A stretch of 64,000 bases of DNA from Saturnia japonica (GCA_033032175.1 CM065308.1:22436952-22500951), one strand, 5' to 3'. Positions 19,411-32,611 are shown, numbered from the stretch's first letter. Numbers and translations: made by a program. The notes: a model not told the origin generated them from the sequence alone.

Positions 19411-21576
19411 GTATCGGACATAAACAACGTCTGTTGAAGGGAGTGCAATCGCGTGTGGTGAGGTGTCCATTGACGTCATACACAGAAGGTACCGTCGCGT
19501 AGTGACGTAACAACTGTGCGACCCTGACTCCTAGACACGATGAACGCGGTGTAAGTCTGCTCGCTAAATCGCTATCACGATATAAACTAGCGTTTCATCA
19601 CAATCGCAGCTGTCATAAAGTACTGGAGTCTGGAAGCTTATAACACGTCAATCCTGAGAAAAATCTCAATCGCAGCAACCGAAACATTAGATATGTGCAC
19701 GGTAGAATATATTCGATTTGAAGGTGGCAACCCTACCAAATCCAATGTCTTATGATTGCATTATTTGATGAATTCAATGAAAGATAAAACCGCCATTGAA
19801 AGGGTCATTCACCCAAGTCGTTCACACTGATTATCGCTTCAAAGATGTTATGGCGATTTTAATATAACTAGCGGTCGCCCAATGATCGAAATTCGACTAG
19901 CGACTTTTTAATCACATTCATTTCATTTGCAGTATGAACCTAAACAAAGAATATTATACCACTTGCTGTCACTTTTCATTCAGTGACAATGTCAATATTT
20001 TGGGGGGTCTAACTTCAATGGCACTGTTCCGGTTATGATTCACAGTATTCATTTATTTTATTTAATATATTAGTAACAGATATTATAGATAAATTTTAGC
20101 TTTCTGCACACCTTCTCCATATAAACTTTAACCATGCCAAATCTCACAGTCTTCCGTGCACGCAATACGCTTAAAAAGGATTACAAAGTTTTTACTTCAC
20201 GTATTAATATAATGATTTTGTAGACTATAAACACGTAAAGTAGGAAACTGATCACAGCCGCAGCAGTGTATTACGATTCGATAAGAACCACTAAATCTCT
20301 TCGATGTATCTATTTACCTAGTGGATTTCACCATGCTATGAATTAGTTACTTTTTAAATAATGAAAGAAATACATAGGTTATTAAGAACTTTAACCTGAC
20401 AACCCTAAAAGGTAGTTTAACATTCCGGAGACGAGACGTAGTAGGTGTAGTGTCGTGTCGCGTCGGCTGCGGCTGCGGCCCACTGTCGCCGTCTAAATCT
20501 AGACTTTTACGATAAAAGCAACATTTCCTACAAAAGACTCAATTTAATTATATTATATAAATTATCGTACGCTTCGATAAAAATACACAGATTTAGTTTT
20601 TTGTAAAATGAATTTATTATTTTAATTTTGATTATGATATAATAGTAGGTATCATATTGCTTTAATCAAGTTTTTATTAGTTAATTTGCGTATTTACTAT
20701 AAATATCTGTCTAGCATAGGTCAACGTATTTTCATTACCGGTTTTTTTCGATGCAAAAAATTATGTGGCTAATCTATTGCATGCTTAGTAAGTTACCACA
20801 AGTACAGATATTCTTCTTAATTTCCTCAAAATGACTTTTGACAAAATGATTTTGTCATTGGTCAACTACGTTATAACTCCAAAAGTTGGAACATTTTTAA
20901 ATTAAATAATCAAATTGATGTCTAAGATGGTTTGTTTTCCATCGGAATAGAAGGTTTTAATTGAAAGAAAAAGCGGTTTGATTTCGCCAAAACATACTCA
21001 GATTTAATAGTTAAAATAATACACATATTTTTGTTTGTTTAAATGGCGCCCTAGAACGTTTTACAAGTAAGTATCAATGAATTTTTTCCTTGTTAGTTGC
21101 GATTCGGTTGAAATCCACTTCAATTTCCAAATCTCCGTGAATTCAACGTTGTTACTCATATAGCTCATAGCTTACTCATAAATCCGCAGCGCTGTCTCTC
21201 TAGAATTTTCTAAGGAGACTCTTGGGCAACTCGAAATTAATGCTCCCTTTTAATACGCAATTAAATATCGAGGTAACCAATTAGATTCTGGACAAACTTT
21301 CAATTACCTGACCATATATTACTTGTTACCTACCTAGTAACTTTGACAAGTCTATTTTCTTTTTTAGCTCGTCGATGAACAAACAAGGAAACGACAGCCC
21401 TTATTCTGCCTCCCGTGCCATGGTCGGGCGGGACCCTTCCTCCACGAATGACCATTTTTTTAGGAATTCTTAGAATTTTTAAATCATCGCACGAGAATCA
21501 TGCTATCGTACAACGTAAGAGGGTCTTGTTGTACTTTATGATAATTGGTATTTTATTATACAAGGAGGTAGTATAC
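19411..21576. other. No gene seen (would be intron or downstream of the exon at 21577)
   Basis: A/T-rich with a GCGGCTGCGGCTGCGG patch near 20465. No acceptor exon downstream of 21577 was recognised. Confidence 0.5.
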
Positions 21577-21783
21577 CTGCTGCATCTTATCAAAGTCAAG
21601 CGCTGGCCGATGTCTGCGCGGAGGGGGGAGCGCGAGCCGTCGGCGGCGGGGTGAAGGGGGCGCGCGCTCTGTCCCTCCCGCGGGCACCTCGCCGCGTGCC
21701 CTGCTGCACGAGCATGCGCCGCTCCGCCGGGGCTTCAGTGCTTCCAGCGGCGGAGACGTACGGAACCGCACCGGCGTCTCCAC
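21577..21783 (-). CDS. Putative host exon following the one at 22057-22233
   Basis: 207-nt segment on the minus strand between GCGCAG (AG at 21784-21785) and CAG|GTATAC (donor GT at 21575-21576). It is exactly 69 codons and phase 0 at both ends, so it joins in frame to the preceding candidate exon. It encodes an Arg/Pro-rich segment ending ALDFDKMQQ. A second frame (phase 1) stays open almost as far but ends in TGA before the donor. GC content is very high, so a GC-rich noncoding or promoter segment is a real alternative. No homology recognised. Confidence 0.4.
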
Positions 21784-22056
21784 CTGCGCACATCGTTACA
21801 CAGTATGTCTAAGTAAAGCCGAGGAACAAGAGACACGTTGTACCTATGCACCACCAAGATTGCTAAGTAAAGATTATCAACGCGCTTATGCTTGCGTCAG
21901 TATGATCACCACAATACTCAGTTTTGACCTTAAAAGAGAGAAAGAGAAAATGAAACTTCTGGCTGATGCCATAGGATTGAGTAGTCGAACACGCAACACG
22001 TAGCGGTGTTAGTGGTGGGATGGATGTGGTAGTGTTAGGCGAATGGAAGCTGATAC

Positions 22057-22233
22057 CTTGGTGTCGTCATCGTCGTCTGATGGCGGCCTGGCAGGCAGGT
22101 CGTCAGGGTCGGCCGCCCATTTGCGTTTCTCCGGCGCTGCTGGCGGGGGTGAGGAAGCCCCCCGTCGGCGAGACTCTCCAACGCAGACGACGCCGGGTGG
22201 ACCGGCCGCGCCGCTCGGCACGCCGTTGATCAC
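22057..22233 (-). CDS. Putative host exon encoding a Pro-rich then acidic segment
   Basis: 177-nt segment on the minus strand between GCAG (AG at 22234-22235) and AAG|GTATCA (donor GT at 22055-22056). It is exactly 59 codons, phase 0 at both ends, and both other frames hit stops. The encoded segment is Gly/Pro-rich, has a basic EKRKW patch (~35-39) that could be nuclear-localisation-like, and ends in DDLPARPPSDDDDDTK. Such low-complexity charged segments are typical of insect transcription factors and signalling scaffolds, but no domain identifies the protein. The acceptor's pyrimidine tract is weak. The next exon candidate lies 273 nt downstream and is in phase. Confidence 0.5.
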
Positions 22234-23294
22234 CTGCCGGCAGCACTACTGTGAACCTCGCGAGGCTGTCGTGATGTGCACATCTCACGTGTGCAACAGG
22301 AGTCCCTATCAAACTTATTGATGGTAGGTATTATATTATGGGCTGTATCGACAGTTATATACTACACGAGACTAAAATGGGTCGTGGTCCTTAAGTAGAT
22401 TTGTCGGTGCAGACCCTTGCTGTTGCTCGGGAAGGGCTAAGTAATGCCGGACCATCACGTCGCACAGTGGGTCGAAACTGATTAAATAGTGACATACGAT
22501 TTTTATAATCAAATTGGTTTAATATATTTTTATGACCATCGATAGAGTTCTGTAATGTTATTTGAAACATTTCCTGTTCTTTCACAAGTCTACTAGGAGC
22601 ACTGGTAGTGATAGCGTAGGATATTAAACTTGGCCATACAGAAATTGAAATTCAAATCACAAAACTATCAAAATCTTTACTCTCCGGTTGTAAAGGAGCA
22701 CAAGTCTTAAGTATTATTTCAATCTCAACTTTTTTTAATGTCATAGGAATTCGAGAACACTTTTATGAAAATCCGTGTAAAATTGAATAAGCACTTTTCT
22801 CCCAAGGCCGGAGGCGGTCACATATTATTTAGATTGAATGTTCATTTTCCGACGACAGTTTCCCCTTATCTCTGATCTTTAATTAGGCTTGCTTTCTGAT
22901 GTTTATGTTTAAAGAGGTCGGACCAATAGATTACAAAGTACCAAGAGCCCGGGGTCTTGATAATCTTTCATCAAAATCTGTATCTTTGTTGAGTATATTT
23001 GCTAAAAACCTTTCTCGATAATCGGAATATCCACAAGTATTACATTGCATGTTATCAAATTTATCTATTGTCACAATACCTTTCTTGAATTCTTATTAAG
23101 AAATATCGATTTTTAAACAAAAGTAACTCACAATTTTACTGAACAGATAATTTGTAAGTTACAATCTCCTTTAAACAAAAGTACTCTGTGGTGATGATAT
23201 CGTTGTATTTCATAATATTTTGAAGCGATTATAATTGAACTGTACTGTGAGGATGGTTTTGATCCTACAATGAGAATGAAACGTTGCTAAGCAT
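22234..23294. other. No gene seen
   Basis: Sequence upstream of the putative exon at 22057; a minus-strand frame runs to 22312 but is out of phase with that exon. Confidence 0.5.
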
Positions 23295-23520
23295 TTATCC
23301 ATACTAATATTATAAATGCGAAAGTAACTCTGTCTGTCTGGGTGTCTGTTATGTTTTCATGCCTAGAGACCGCTGAACAAACTTTGATGAATTTTGGTAT
23401 AGAGATAGATTGGACCCTTGCAAAGGACATAGGGTACTTTTTGTAGCGAAAATAAAACTTTATGGGTAGAAAATAGGGGATGATAGTTTGTACATGAACA
23501 AAGGAATAAGGAACAAGGAA
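23295..23520 (+). repeat. Interspersed repeat (AATATTATAAATGCGAAAG type)
   Basis: AATATTATAAATGCGAAAGT then a CTGTCTGT run, CCGCTGAACAAACTTTGATG and AAAGGACATAGGGTAC. Single copy in this window but of a known widespread form. Confidence 0.55.
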
Positions 23521-23761
23521 CACCAACGTGCATGCGCGGTAATGTCAGTTGCTACGGCAACTGGTTGTTGATTTATTGACATTGTAATTTATGAAATGGA
23601 TGTATTGTATTTCTAATACTTACCTATGAAATGATAGTCCAGTTTTATTTTTAAAATTGGCTGAAGTGTTTTTAAAATGTTTAACTACGCAGTACGGCAT
23701 AATTACTGTTTTATTGAAAAGTGATGTGTGTGTTCTGTAGACCGCGGCTCGCGGGCGTTTA

Positions 23762-23783
23762 TATATAATATATATATATATAT
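23762..23783. repeat. (TA)n microsatellite
   Basis: TATATAATATATATATATAT tract, short and slightly interrupted. Confidence 0.8.
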
Positions 23784-23989
23784 TGTAAATTATCTGGATT
23801 ATACAGTTTTGCTACAAGTTAATTATTTCATTGTGTTATTCCACGTGTGGTGAAAATAAAACTTGGATCAAAGTTTGTTGAAGAACCCATCATGTCTCAA
23901 ATTAGAGGGATATGAAAATTCATATTTATGCTTTTGGTAAGATAGGAATAAAAGGGGTTTCACGTTTTTCAAAAAAACTTTCCGCAGGC

Positions 23990-24235
23990 CGGTACAATAT
24001 GGTATGATTTTAATTATTTTTGAAGTTTTATTGGGACGGTTAATGTGTTGGATTCTTATTAGCACATAATGACAATACCATACACACTATAATAAACCCA
24101 TGTATGATTTTCTTTTGACTTGTCATGTTCCGAAATCAGCCGGCGCATATGCAATAATATAGCAGAGTGGTAGGGATTGTGACCACAATACACGTAGTGA
24201 TAAACCCATCTATGATTTTTTTGGCAACAGTAGGT
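23990..24235 (-). repeat. Interspersed repeat family E, copy 3
   Basis: Reverse-oriented; contains two versions of the AAAATCATAGATGGGTTTAT block, so it may be a partial tandem. Confidence 0.65.
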
Positions 24236-24329
24236 GTATATGCAGTAACAGTGGCGGCGCTAGGCGACGGACTCGATCCTGTGGAGGCCTCGCAAAAAAC
24301 TTTTAACTAAACAATTATATTTAAAGTTA

Positions 24330-25022
24330 AGTTATCTATATTCATTAATACATGTCATATTTTTCCCAAATTTCTCGATATACCTACTTATATGAAGAAA
24401 ACTGGTGTCGAATATAGCATAACAATTGTTTTGACTGTATGTTCAGATTTAACTCAAAAATGGCTTGACCAATTCTCATGAAACTTATGTGATCGTTGGT
24501 CAATTGATAGGCTTTATGAAATTTCAATTATAATTTTAGAAGTAGTAAAAAAATCCAGTAAAATATTTTTGTTTAATCTTAACCGATTTTGATAAAAACT
24601 ATTATAATACATCTGTAGTTATATCTGTACATTTCTGAGAGGCATACAATATATATAGATAAACGATACTGATGGCGAATATGCCATTTTTTTGTCTTAA
24701 CCGATTTTGATGAAATTTTGTACTCAAGAAAAAAAATATTTTCATGATTTCTCAACTGATTCGGATCGCATTTTATAGACAGGAAGCATACATATAATAT
24801 GGGAGGTTATAAGAATCTTTAATAATACATTAGAAGTCGTAGAATGGAACAAAAATGTTCAATCGATTTTGATGGAAATTGTACACGGGAAATACACGCC
24901 ATTCTTCAATTGATACGGCAGCATACGAATTGTCAACAATATGGGTAAATATAAAATTAGGGGATGAAAATAACTACTGCGTAACTATAAACGCGGGCGG
25001 AGCCGCGGGCACACCGCTAGTA
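24330..25022 (+). repeat. Interspersed repeat family C, copy 2 (longest)
   Basis: Contains three successive 'TTGATGAAATTTTGTA'-type units and ends in GCGGGCGGAGCCGCGGGCAC followed by ACCGCTAGTA. Confidence 0.7.
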
Positions 25023-25516
25023 TCTGTATATCACGTCCGATTTCCAATATAACTCATATAAGCCTAATGTTTTTCTAGATATTAGCGCATCCTTATTAGT
25101 ATAAGGAGTTGTCTTCATTTAACATGTAATATATTGTCCACACACTACCTATCTATAACTTTTATTCTATTTTTTTTTTCTGATCAGATATACCTTCAGG
25201 CATCCGGCCATTAATGTAAATTTTGAAGTGTATCTAATATTCTTAAAAAGTAACAGATACTTTATAAAGATAACATAATATTTCTTCATATGATATCGCA
25301 GAATAATTTGTTAGTGTCAATGTGTTATTCCCGTGAAAATAAATGATCTCAGTTCAATTGAATTCGATGTCGTCTACAAAGATAATAAATATACTTTATG
25401 CATTTGTATATTCACCATTATATCACAAAATTATTTCGTAAAAGAACGCAAAGTCTATTTCCCTCATTCAGGTAAAACGTGGACACGGAGATTCTCGTGT
25501 GTGTGGACTCATGCAT

Positions 25517-25650
25517 AGCTAATAATATAAGAGGTCAGCGGTCAATTTCGGCGGCTCACTCGGCGCGAGTCGCGACGCAACTATTACCCGAGTGCTTTGA
25601 GCGTCGGTTGCGCCTTGCGGGCCTCGGCCCTGCTCTCAAAAACGTGTGTA
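25517..25650 (+). promoter_or_regulatory. Possible core promoter, GC-rich
   Basis: AATATAAGAGG is TATA-like and a CTCACTC initiator-like motif follows ~30 nt later, leading into a CpG-rich ~90-bp segment. No supported coding exon follows. Weak. Confidence 0.2.
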
Positions 25651-25781
25651 CAGTCCAAGAGAATGTATTCACATTCTCACATACGAGAAAATGTGTACAA
25701 TTTAAATTCAGTCTCGTTCTCAGTAAACCTGACTTTATTTATTTATTTATGAAACTTCCATACATGTATGTTTATGTATAA

Positions 25782-27779
25782 AATGTTCAAAGGTTGAATC
25801 CAATGATCGTATGTTAAAAAAAATATCTTTGTACAATAACAAAAATAACAAGCTAATCACGAGGTATATACCGGTTCCTTCCAAATGCAACATTTATAAT
25901 TGTCATGTTTCTTTAAATATCGGTTTATACATAAGTTGAATCGAAATGGCTTTTAAATATTTTACATAAAGATACATAACAACTTAATTAATTTTACATC
26001 ATAATGTCGCAGCATCAGAGAGTATCTTCTAGGCGTAATTTAGACACTACGCACACTCGGGAAAGTGCTATCAAAAATAGATTCATTATTTTATCGACAC
26101 AGTATGTAGACGGTGCATTGCGTCTAAAGACTTTTGCCGTTAACAATACAATTTATAAATAATTGAAACTTGTAAACGCTAAACTCTACAGGGTCACTTC
26201 ATTCGGCTAAAGTTCTTGCGCAGTCAGTAATAAGTAATAAACTAATAAATAATATCTCCGACTTTTACTAATTATTGGTAGAGGTGACCCACACGTAGAA
26301 CGAAGCTAGTTTCAAAAAATTAGGGATGTATTCCGTTGAAAATTATTTAAAATACAACAAGATTTGCAAAAAAAAAGGTTTACTGCAACGACACGGACAT
26401 TTTCTGTGTCCTGCTTCAACTACAAATATGTATAAAAGAACGCATCTAATTTGCTAAAGCTAATGTTAAGTAGCACGCTATAACGTACAAATAAGTGTTT
26501 CTGAGTTGTTAACATGTAAACCGAAAAAATATTGACAAGCAAAATGAGATTTATTTTAGAAATCGATACATATAAAATGCTTTGTCCTGAATGACTGACG
26601 GATCAACGCACAGCCTAAACCGCTGATCGTAGAGCCCTGAACTTGGAGGGTGTGTTCTTCGTATGACGTAGGTAAAGTAGGCATCCGATAAGAAAGGATT
26701 TTCCGAAATTCTACCCATGGGGGGGGGGGGGGGGAGCTTTTGATTTAAATTACATTTTATTTTGACACATGTTTAATAACTTAATCTGATTTTATTCAAA
26801 AAAGGTTGAACTCACCTAAAAATATAAGCAAATACTCTTTAAAACTGTAATGTCTCGAAAGTCACCGTACTATTAGCGTTGCCACCTTTTTTTGGAAGAA
26901 AAATAGTATATTTCTCAAAAACCTGCAAAAAATTTAGTACTTTTGTACTATTTTGTATTATTTGTACTTCTGTCTATGTCTATGGTAGTAATGGCGCGAA
27001 TGAGCCGTGCAATGCCGTGATGCGACCATCTTGCATCTGGCCGCCCGATAAAAATATTGTCTAAACTCAGGTATTATAAATCAACAATCAGTGATTTCTT
27101 CTAAATTATATGCGGGTGAAACCGTGGGGTATAGCTAGTCTTTTATAAAAATTTATTATGCCTTAAAGCTGGACTTTTAATAGTAATATTTCATTAAAAC
27201 TCCCGGTTGGAACTTTATACCTTGGAGACATTTTTCCTACGAGGATGTTCACAGTAGTAGCTTTGTTTCATAAAAAATCCAGAAACAAAAGAATTTTTAA
27301 TTTGAAGTCAAGCATAAGGAAAACAATTTTTATGCAGTCGGTAGACAGTAAAAAAACGAGGCACTGTCGTAGGGAAGGCATTGCTTTTTTTGCTTTTGGG
27401 TGGAGAATACAGCCGTAATTTTATAAAGCCGAAAGCAAAATTGAAACCGAATTACAAACATTCTCACTTTTTTATGTTAATTTTTTGTACTTTCGTTTGG
27501 AAAACTTGGTTAATTATAATTATAGCTCCCTCCCTAATTTAAAGAGTTCAAATATGGTTACAATGTACCTTTTACGAATGGCCACATATAACAGAATGAT
27601 TAGTTTAAAAAAATAATGACTTCAATCGACTTTTGGTTCATAGTTTTATTTTTTCTAGTTTATTTGTTATGTTCACTGTAACTTATTACAATAATTTTGC
27701 TGGTGTGTGCATTCATTTTATCAAATAAACTTTTTACACAAATGCTTTGTGGTCATAATACTTAAAAATTGTTGAATAA
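25782..27779. other. No gene seen
   Basis: A/T-rich; contains G16 at 26719 and a repeat edge (GTGAAACCGTGGGGTATAGC) at 27116-27136. Confidence 0.5.
26719..26734 (+). repeat. Poly-G run, 16 G
   Basis: Uninterrupted G16. Length may be a sequencing or assembly estimate. Confidence 0.85.
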
Positions 27780-28740
27780 CTAAAAGGATAATGCCGAATG
27801 TAGTTCAGGTCTCTAGAGCTGTAAATTAATTCGAAAACGGGTTCAGTTACACTGAAGTGGGTCAAATATTGCGAGTTTCCAAGTCTGCCATATATAGCAA
27901 TATTAGACGACATCGGCAGACTAGAATACAAGGGACGTGCAAGGCAAAGTCGCAAGAGGGTCGACTCAGCGAAGCACAATAGATTTATGGTGAGCAGTGT
28001 TCTAAGAAATTGCACTTTGATATCTGAGGTCAGAACTACACTCCAAGCAGTTTGGAAAGTACCAGTGAAGCCGTAAGAAGACAACTAAATGATGCTGGTA
28101 TAGGAGCCTACTTGCAAGCCAGAGGCCAATTACATACCACAGGTCATCGAAAAGCTCAGTCCAACTTTAGTCGATTATAAAATAAACCTGGGATGGCGAT
28201 GCTTAAGGAAAGGTACTGTTCCCTGACGAGCCTCAATTATGTCATAAGCGATACGATGGACGGGTTAAAGTATAGAGACGTCTCGGAGAAAGATACACCC
28301 AGTGCAACATAATCGGAAGAGCTATCAGTAATGATATGGTGTGGTATACATCGTGAAAACGGATCCTTACTAGTCATTTTATAGGGTTACTGAATAGCCA
28401 GTTTGAACCTATTGTAATGCCTATCATCTCATAGCTCGGAGATAGCTTAATGCAAGATGATGCTTGGTCCCACACAGCAACGATAGTTTTGGGGTACCTC
28501 CGGGAAGTTCAAAACAATATTTTCGACTCCGAACCCGATTGGCCATATTTGGCATAAATTGGGAAGACAAATTAAACAGCGAATTCTACCACCAGCAAAT
28601 ATAAAGGACTTCAAAGGCGCATTGGTATAAGAGTGGAATCACATGCAATAAAGTTTTATTGATGAAATGATAAAGAGCATGCAGAGAATAATGCAAACAG
28701 TTTTAACAGCTAGAGATGATTACACCAAGTACTGATTCTG
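27780..28740 (+). pseudogene. Tc1-like transposase relic
   Basis: Translating in shifting frames on the plus strand gives, in order, a homeodomain-like N-terminus ending SKSAIYSNI, RFMVSSVLRN, VLFPDEPQ (first catalytic Asp region), DGRVKVWRRLGERY, and QDDAWSH (second Asp region), then a degraded C-terminus. Order and spacing match Tc1 transposases. Stops and frameshifts are dense; an old, dead copy. Confidence 0.75.
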
Positions 28741-29135
28741 TTCACACATATGGGAAAAAGTAAGGTATCTAAAAACTTGAACTTTCAATATTATAAAGGA
28801 AAAGTTTCATTTTCGCATTACTTAACATCATTTCATTTCAAAATTAAATGCACAGTGCTAGTTTGGTGGAGTTTAATGCTCGCGTGGACACCGCTCCACG
28901 AGTTTATTGACGTCACATAACCGTCTGCCACCCTGTTGATTTTGATGCTTCGTTACTTTTTGTAAATAGCTTCAACTTATACTTAATAATATATAAAAAA
29001 AGATTCATTTCAAAATAAACAGAGATCATCCGCCTCCACGATGCAATAGGCGAGACGTGCGACTAAAAATAAATGTCTGATAGTTTTGGAATTCATTATT
29101 TATCATAGGTTACATACTTTAACGGTTTTATTGTC

Positions 29136-29400
29136 GAAAGGTTATTATAGAGTGGATCATTATGTGAATGACAGTGATGTTTAGAAGTGACTTCCTCTCT
29201 ATCCATCCAAAAATTTATTATTAGTGTTTTATATTAATACCATTATAAATGTAGTTGGAAAAAGAAAGATAAACCCGATCGAGTTTCTTACCGGTTCTTC
29301 TCGATGTCTGGGATATTTTCCGAACCGGCAGTAGTGTTTTGACGTTCATAAGTGCTCTCTTAGGGCCTAAATTGAATAAAGATTTTTTTTTATTTTCGAT
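29136..29400 (+). repeat. LINE copy 2, 3' tail only
   Basis: Shares the 3' UTR of the LINE at 15128-16545, including the CCGGTTC/GAACCGG hairpin and the GCCTAAATTGAATAAAG terminus, followed by a T-rich tail. Only ~265 bp remains, typical of 5'-truncated insertion. Confidence 0.85.
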
Positions 29401-30264
29401 TTAGAATTATATTTGGTTACCATCTTCGATTGGTTTACTGCATGACTATACAAGACGATCAGATGTAGATTATGGTTCGGTATTGGCATAAGCACAGCTC
29501 AAGAACAACAGAAAACGGTAAAAGCATGTAAGCAGATAACACTGACCGATCGATTTCAATAGCGAATACTCCGAAACAAGGTAAGGTATTGGTTAGTAAT
29601 CATGAGAACCCTACCACCACAAAGTTACTATGGCAACTACCAACCCAAATCCTACAACGGAAAGTATGAATCAATTGAAAACAAAAATAAATTGAACTCG
29701 AAAAATAATAATTTCGGCTGATTGCGTTTTAAGCCGAAAGCAACGTGCTATGACAGCACTAAACGCTGGCGTAATACTTAGCCGCTAAAAAAAAAATACA
29801 GTAGAGTGAGGCAGCTCGAGCCGAGTATGAAGAAAACACGTTCCTTTGGCGAATGCGAAGTTGATCCTCGTTCTTTTATATCAAATGTGTAATGGACTGT
29901 CCCAAAGTTTGTGAAATTTCATAATTAATTTGATTATTTTTGTTCTTGAAGAGAATCTGTATAATATAAAGATTGAAATGAAGAGAAATGGCGAAAATTC
30001 AATCGATAAGAGGATTAGTGATATATGCCGTAATGAGTGGAAAATCATATTTCGAACATTCATACTAGCTTTGCTTAAAGGCGGTAGATACACCTTGCCG
30101 AAAACAAACCAGGGAACAGCGGTAACTATTTGATTGGGACCTGATTGCGATCACCACAAACATCTCTCGCGAAAAACACTCTAATTTATATTCGATAAAA
30201 AAAAAATCGTTCAGGAAAATTTCCCAAGCAAAAGCATAATACTTGATGACAGATTTTCAACTGG
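29401..30264. other. No gene seen
   Basis: A/T-rich, no coding or repeat signature recognised. Confidence 0.5.
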
Positions 30265-30425
30265 AACACGTTAACCAGTCGGGCGACCATTACAAGATGA
30301 CCTACCATCATGCCATGGCACGTTCCTTAACAAACAGCTTAGACTCATTATAGGATTTGAACCAACATTGATTGACGTGGTATCCAAACACGCTACCACT
30401 GTGCCTTCATGTCTTTGCATCAGTT
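30265..30425 (-). repeat. tRNA-derived SINE, family 2
   Basis: Minus strand: A-box-like GGCACAGTGGTAGCG (30391-30405) and B box GGTTCAAATCC (30353-30363). The arms do not form a complete cloverleaf, so a SINE is preferred over a tRNA gene. Confidence 0.6.
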
Positions 30426-30884
30426 CAGGCTTCGACGTTATAATTAAACACACCAAATCTTTTCATACAAAACATAATATTACGTATCAATCTATTTTAT
30501 ATAGGTACAGCGTGCTTGTGGACTATACGATAATAATTCAAAAGTAACATATCTTGTCACATTATCAAATTGTATGTAATAATATAACTTTTACGCGTAC
30601 GGCGTAAATATTTGTTGTGAAATGAATAAATTTCTATAAAATCATTTTAGAACAACGTGTAGCAAAAAATCGGTACGAAAAAGTAAAATGACGGCGACCT
30701 AATGTGACAAGATGTTTTGACTTGTGATTAAGCTGAGGGTGTAACAAATGATATAAACTTATGCGCGTTAGAAAGAAACAGTATAATACCATGGTGCACA
30801 GTAAATAGATAAAGGCGTTTTATTATTATTACGTTTTAAATTTAGGATTTACTTTGAAAATTAACTTTTATTAACTACTAGCTG

Positions 30885-31310
30885 GTACCCCGACTTCGTC
30901 TGCGTATTATTGGATATACACAGATAGATCTCGGAACACGACATACCAAAAGAAAATCATGGATGGGATTGTCACTATGTGTATGGTGGACGCGATCCCT
31001 ATCACTCTGCTATATTACTGTATATGCACCGGCTGTTTGTACGGTATTGTCATTATATGCCAATATCAATTCAACACATTAACCGTCCCAATAAAACTTA
31101 CAACAGTACATACAACAAACATACAAACTTTACATTTATTATATTTGTAGGATAATATTGGTTAAACTATGACTTTTACCCTATGTGTTATTTCAGGTTA
31201 TAGAATATCTGTTTGCTCAATTTCATTCAAATCCGTTCAGCCGTTTTCGCGTGATTGAGTAACAAACATACACACTTTCACATTTATTATATTAGTAGGA
31301 TTAAATTAAC
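30885..31310 (+). repeat. Interspersed repeat family E, copy 2
   Basis: Collinear with 62-386 over nearly its whole length, ending ATTATATTAGTAGGATT. Confidence 0.75.
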
Positions 31311-32040
31311 TTAAATTTAAAACATTACATTTAACCTATCCTTAATTAAGTCATATGAGCTATCATTCACTGATATACCAATTCGATAACTTGTATTATG
31401 TTTTTATAAATTTATCTATGTAACTCAAGGTCGGTGAAGCAATTACCAGAGATAAAACTAAGTATACACAATACATACAATATACATATACATCGCGACT
31501 CGCGACCTATACCAACTCGTAGTGCACTTGTTCAACAATGTTTCATTCCTTATTCATTTGTACTTCTGCATCATCGTAATTTCAGAAAGTAGAAAACATA
31601 GATTCATGATTTGTGTCCGCGTCGGTAGCATGAGCGACGACAAACAATAATTAACCTATGTTACAAAACTATATTAAAATTCTGTATTATTTTTATTGTA
31701 AAACGGCGGGTGTGTACCCATCAGCTTGTTCTTACGTTTATAAATATATTCTTCAATTACATTTAATATTAAAATTGTTTTTTACTGTTTATATTCAAAG
31801 AAGGAAGATATGGTGAAACTGTTTGGATTTCGTCCAGCGTATATTAACTGTCGATTATGCATGATAATGTGTCACAAAGCATGTCCGACTGACGAGTGAC
31901 GTACACAGAACACATAGCATGCAAACTGTGGATTCTCATTGTAAGGCCGGTAACAGATGGTTGCGCACGGCTACAACACTTTATGCACAGTTGAAAGAGC
32001 GCTGCGTTTATAACTTCATATTGCTGTCCCCCTGAATATA
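31311..32040. other. No gene seen
   Basis: A/T-rich sequence beyond the putative polyA signal at 32041. Confidence 0.5.
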
Positions 32041-32406
32041 TTTATTTGGCTTTCAATAATTATTTTTTTAACATATTCATATTGTATAAATAAAATGATA
32101 AACTAATAATTTTTGCGATTTGAAATTATATATAGTGAAAAATAATATTAACTTAAAAATTATATGCCAGTAAAGTGTATTTATAATAATATATTTTCAA
32201 AATATTTAAAATACAATTTGTTTCTGACACTCGCGAACGCGTGGCCGTGCGCTGTCATAATTATGTGAGGGTCGATATGTTTGTATTTTTTGAGGATACC
32301 TCTAATTCTTCTTCCGAAGAGTGGTGATCGTAAAGGTGGTCGGGCTCAGGGTCTGGCAGACGTCTCGGTGGTTCTGGTTCGCAGGCGCACGCCTCACCAC
32401 CCATAC
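32041..32406 (-). CDS. Putative host 3'-terminal exon, unidentified protein C-terminus
   Basis: On the minus strand a T-rich tract ending in CAG (AG at 32407-32408) precedes an exon whose coding part runs from 32406 to a TAA at 32261-32263. The first two bases complete a codon, and 47 further codons follow. The encoded tail is acidic and low in hydrophobics, with a CAC followed by Glu/Pro pairs, an HLYDHH cluster, then SSEEELE. About 215 nt after the stop lies AATAAA (32041-32046). Base composition rises sharply in GC within the coding part only. The frame's start phase fits the end of the micro-exon at 52779-52829. No family was recognised. A noncoding exon or a chance frame remains possible, but acceptor, frame, stop and polyA signal agree. 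Confidence 0.5.
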
Positions 32407-32611
32407 CTGGATAAATAAAATATATAAACATTAATGCTTCCCTACATATTTTCAGATTGGGTTTAACGGTGACCGTTGATAGAAAATCATTTGTCTGTTG
32501 TTCAATGATAGTGCGAGAGAAATTCTAGAGTTTGTTTAAATATGACATGAAATTTAAACTCGCCGGTTTACAAGTGTATAATTTGGTTAGAATAAACAAT
32601 TACAACGACAT

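Noticed and set aside
22020..22321. Plus-strand frames of 69 and 92 codons
   Set aside because: Antisense to the putative exon; GC-rich DNA gives open frames on both strands, and splice sites favour the minus strand.
27734..28084. 116-codon minus-strand frame
   Set aside because: Antisense to the Tc1-like relic, where the plus strand shows transposase similarity.
30265..30425. A tRNA gene
   Set aside because: A and B boxes are present but acceptor, D and anticodon stems do not pair; better as a SINE.
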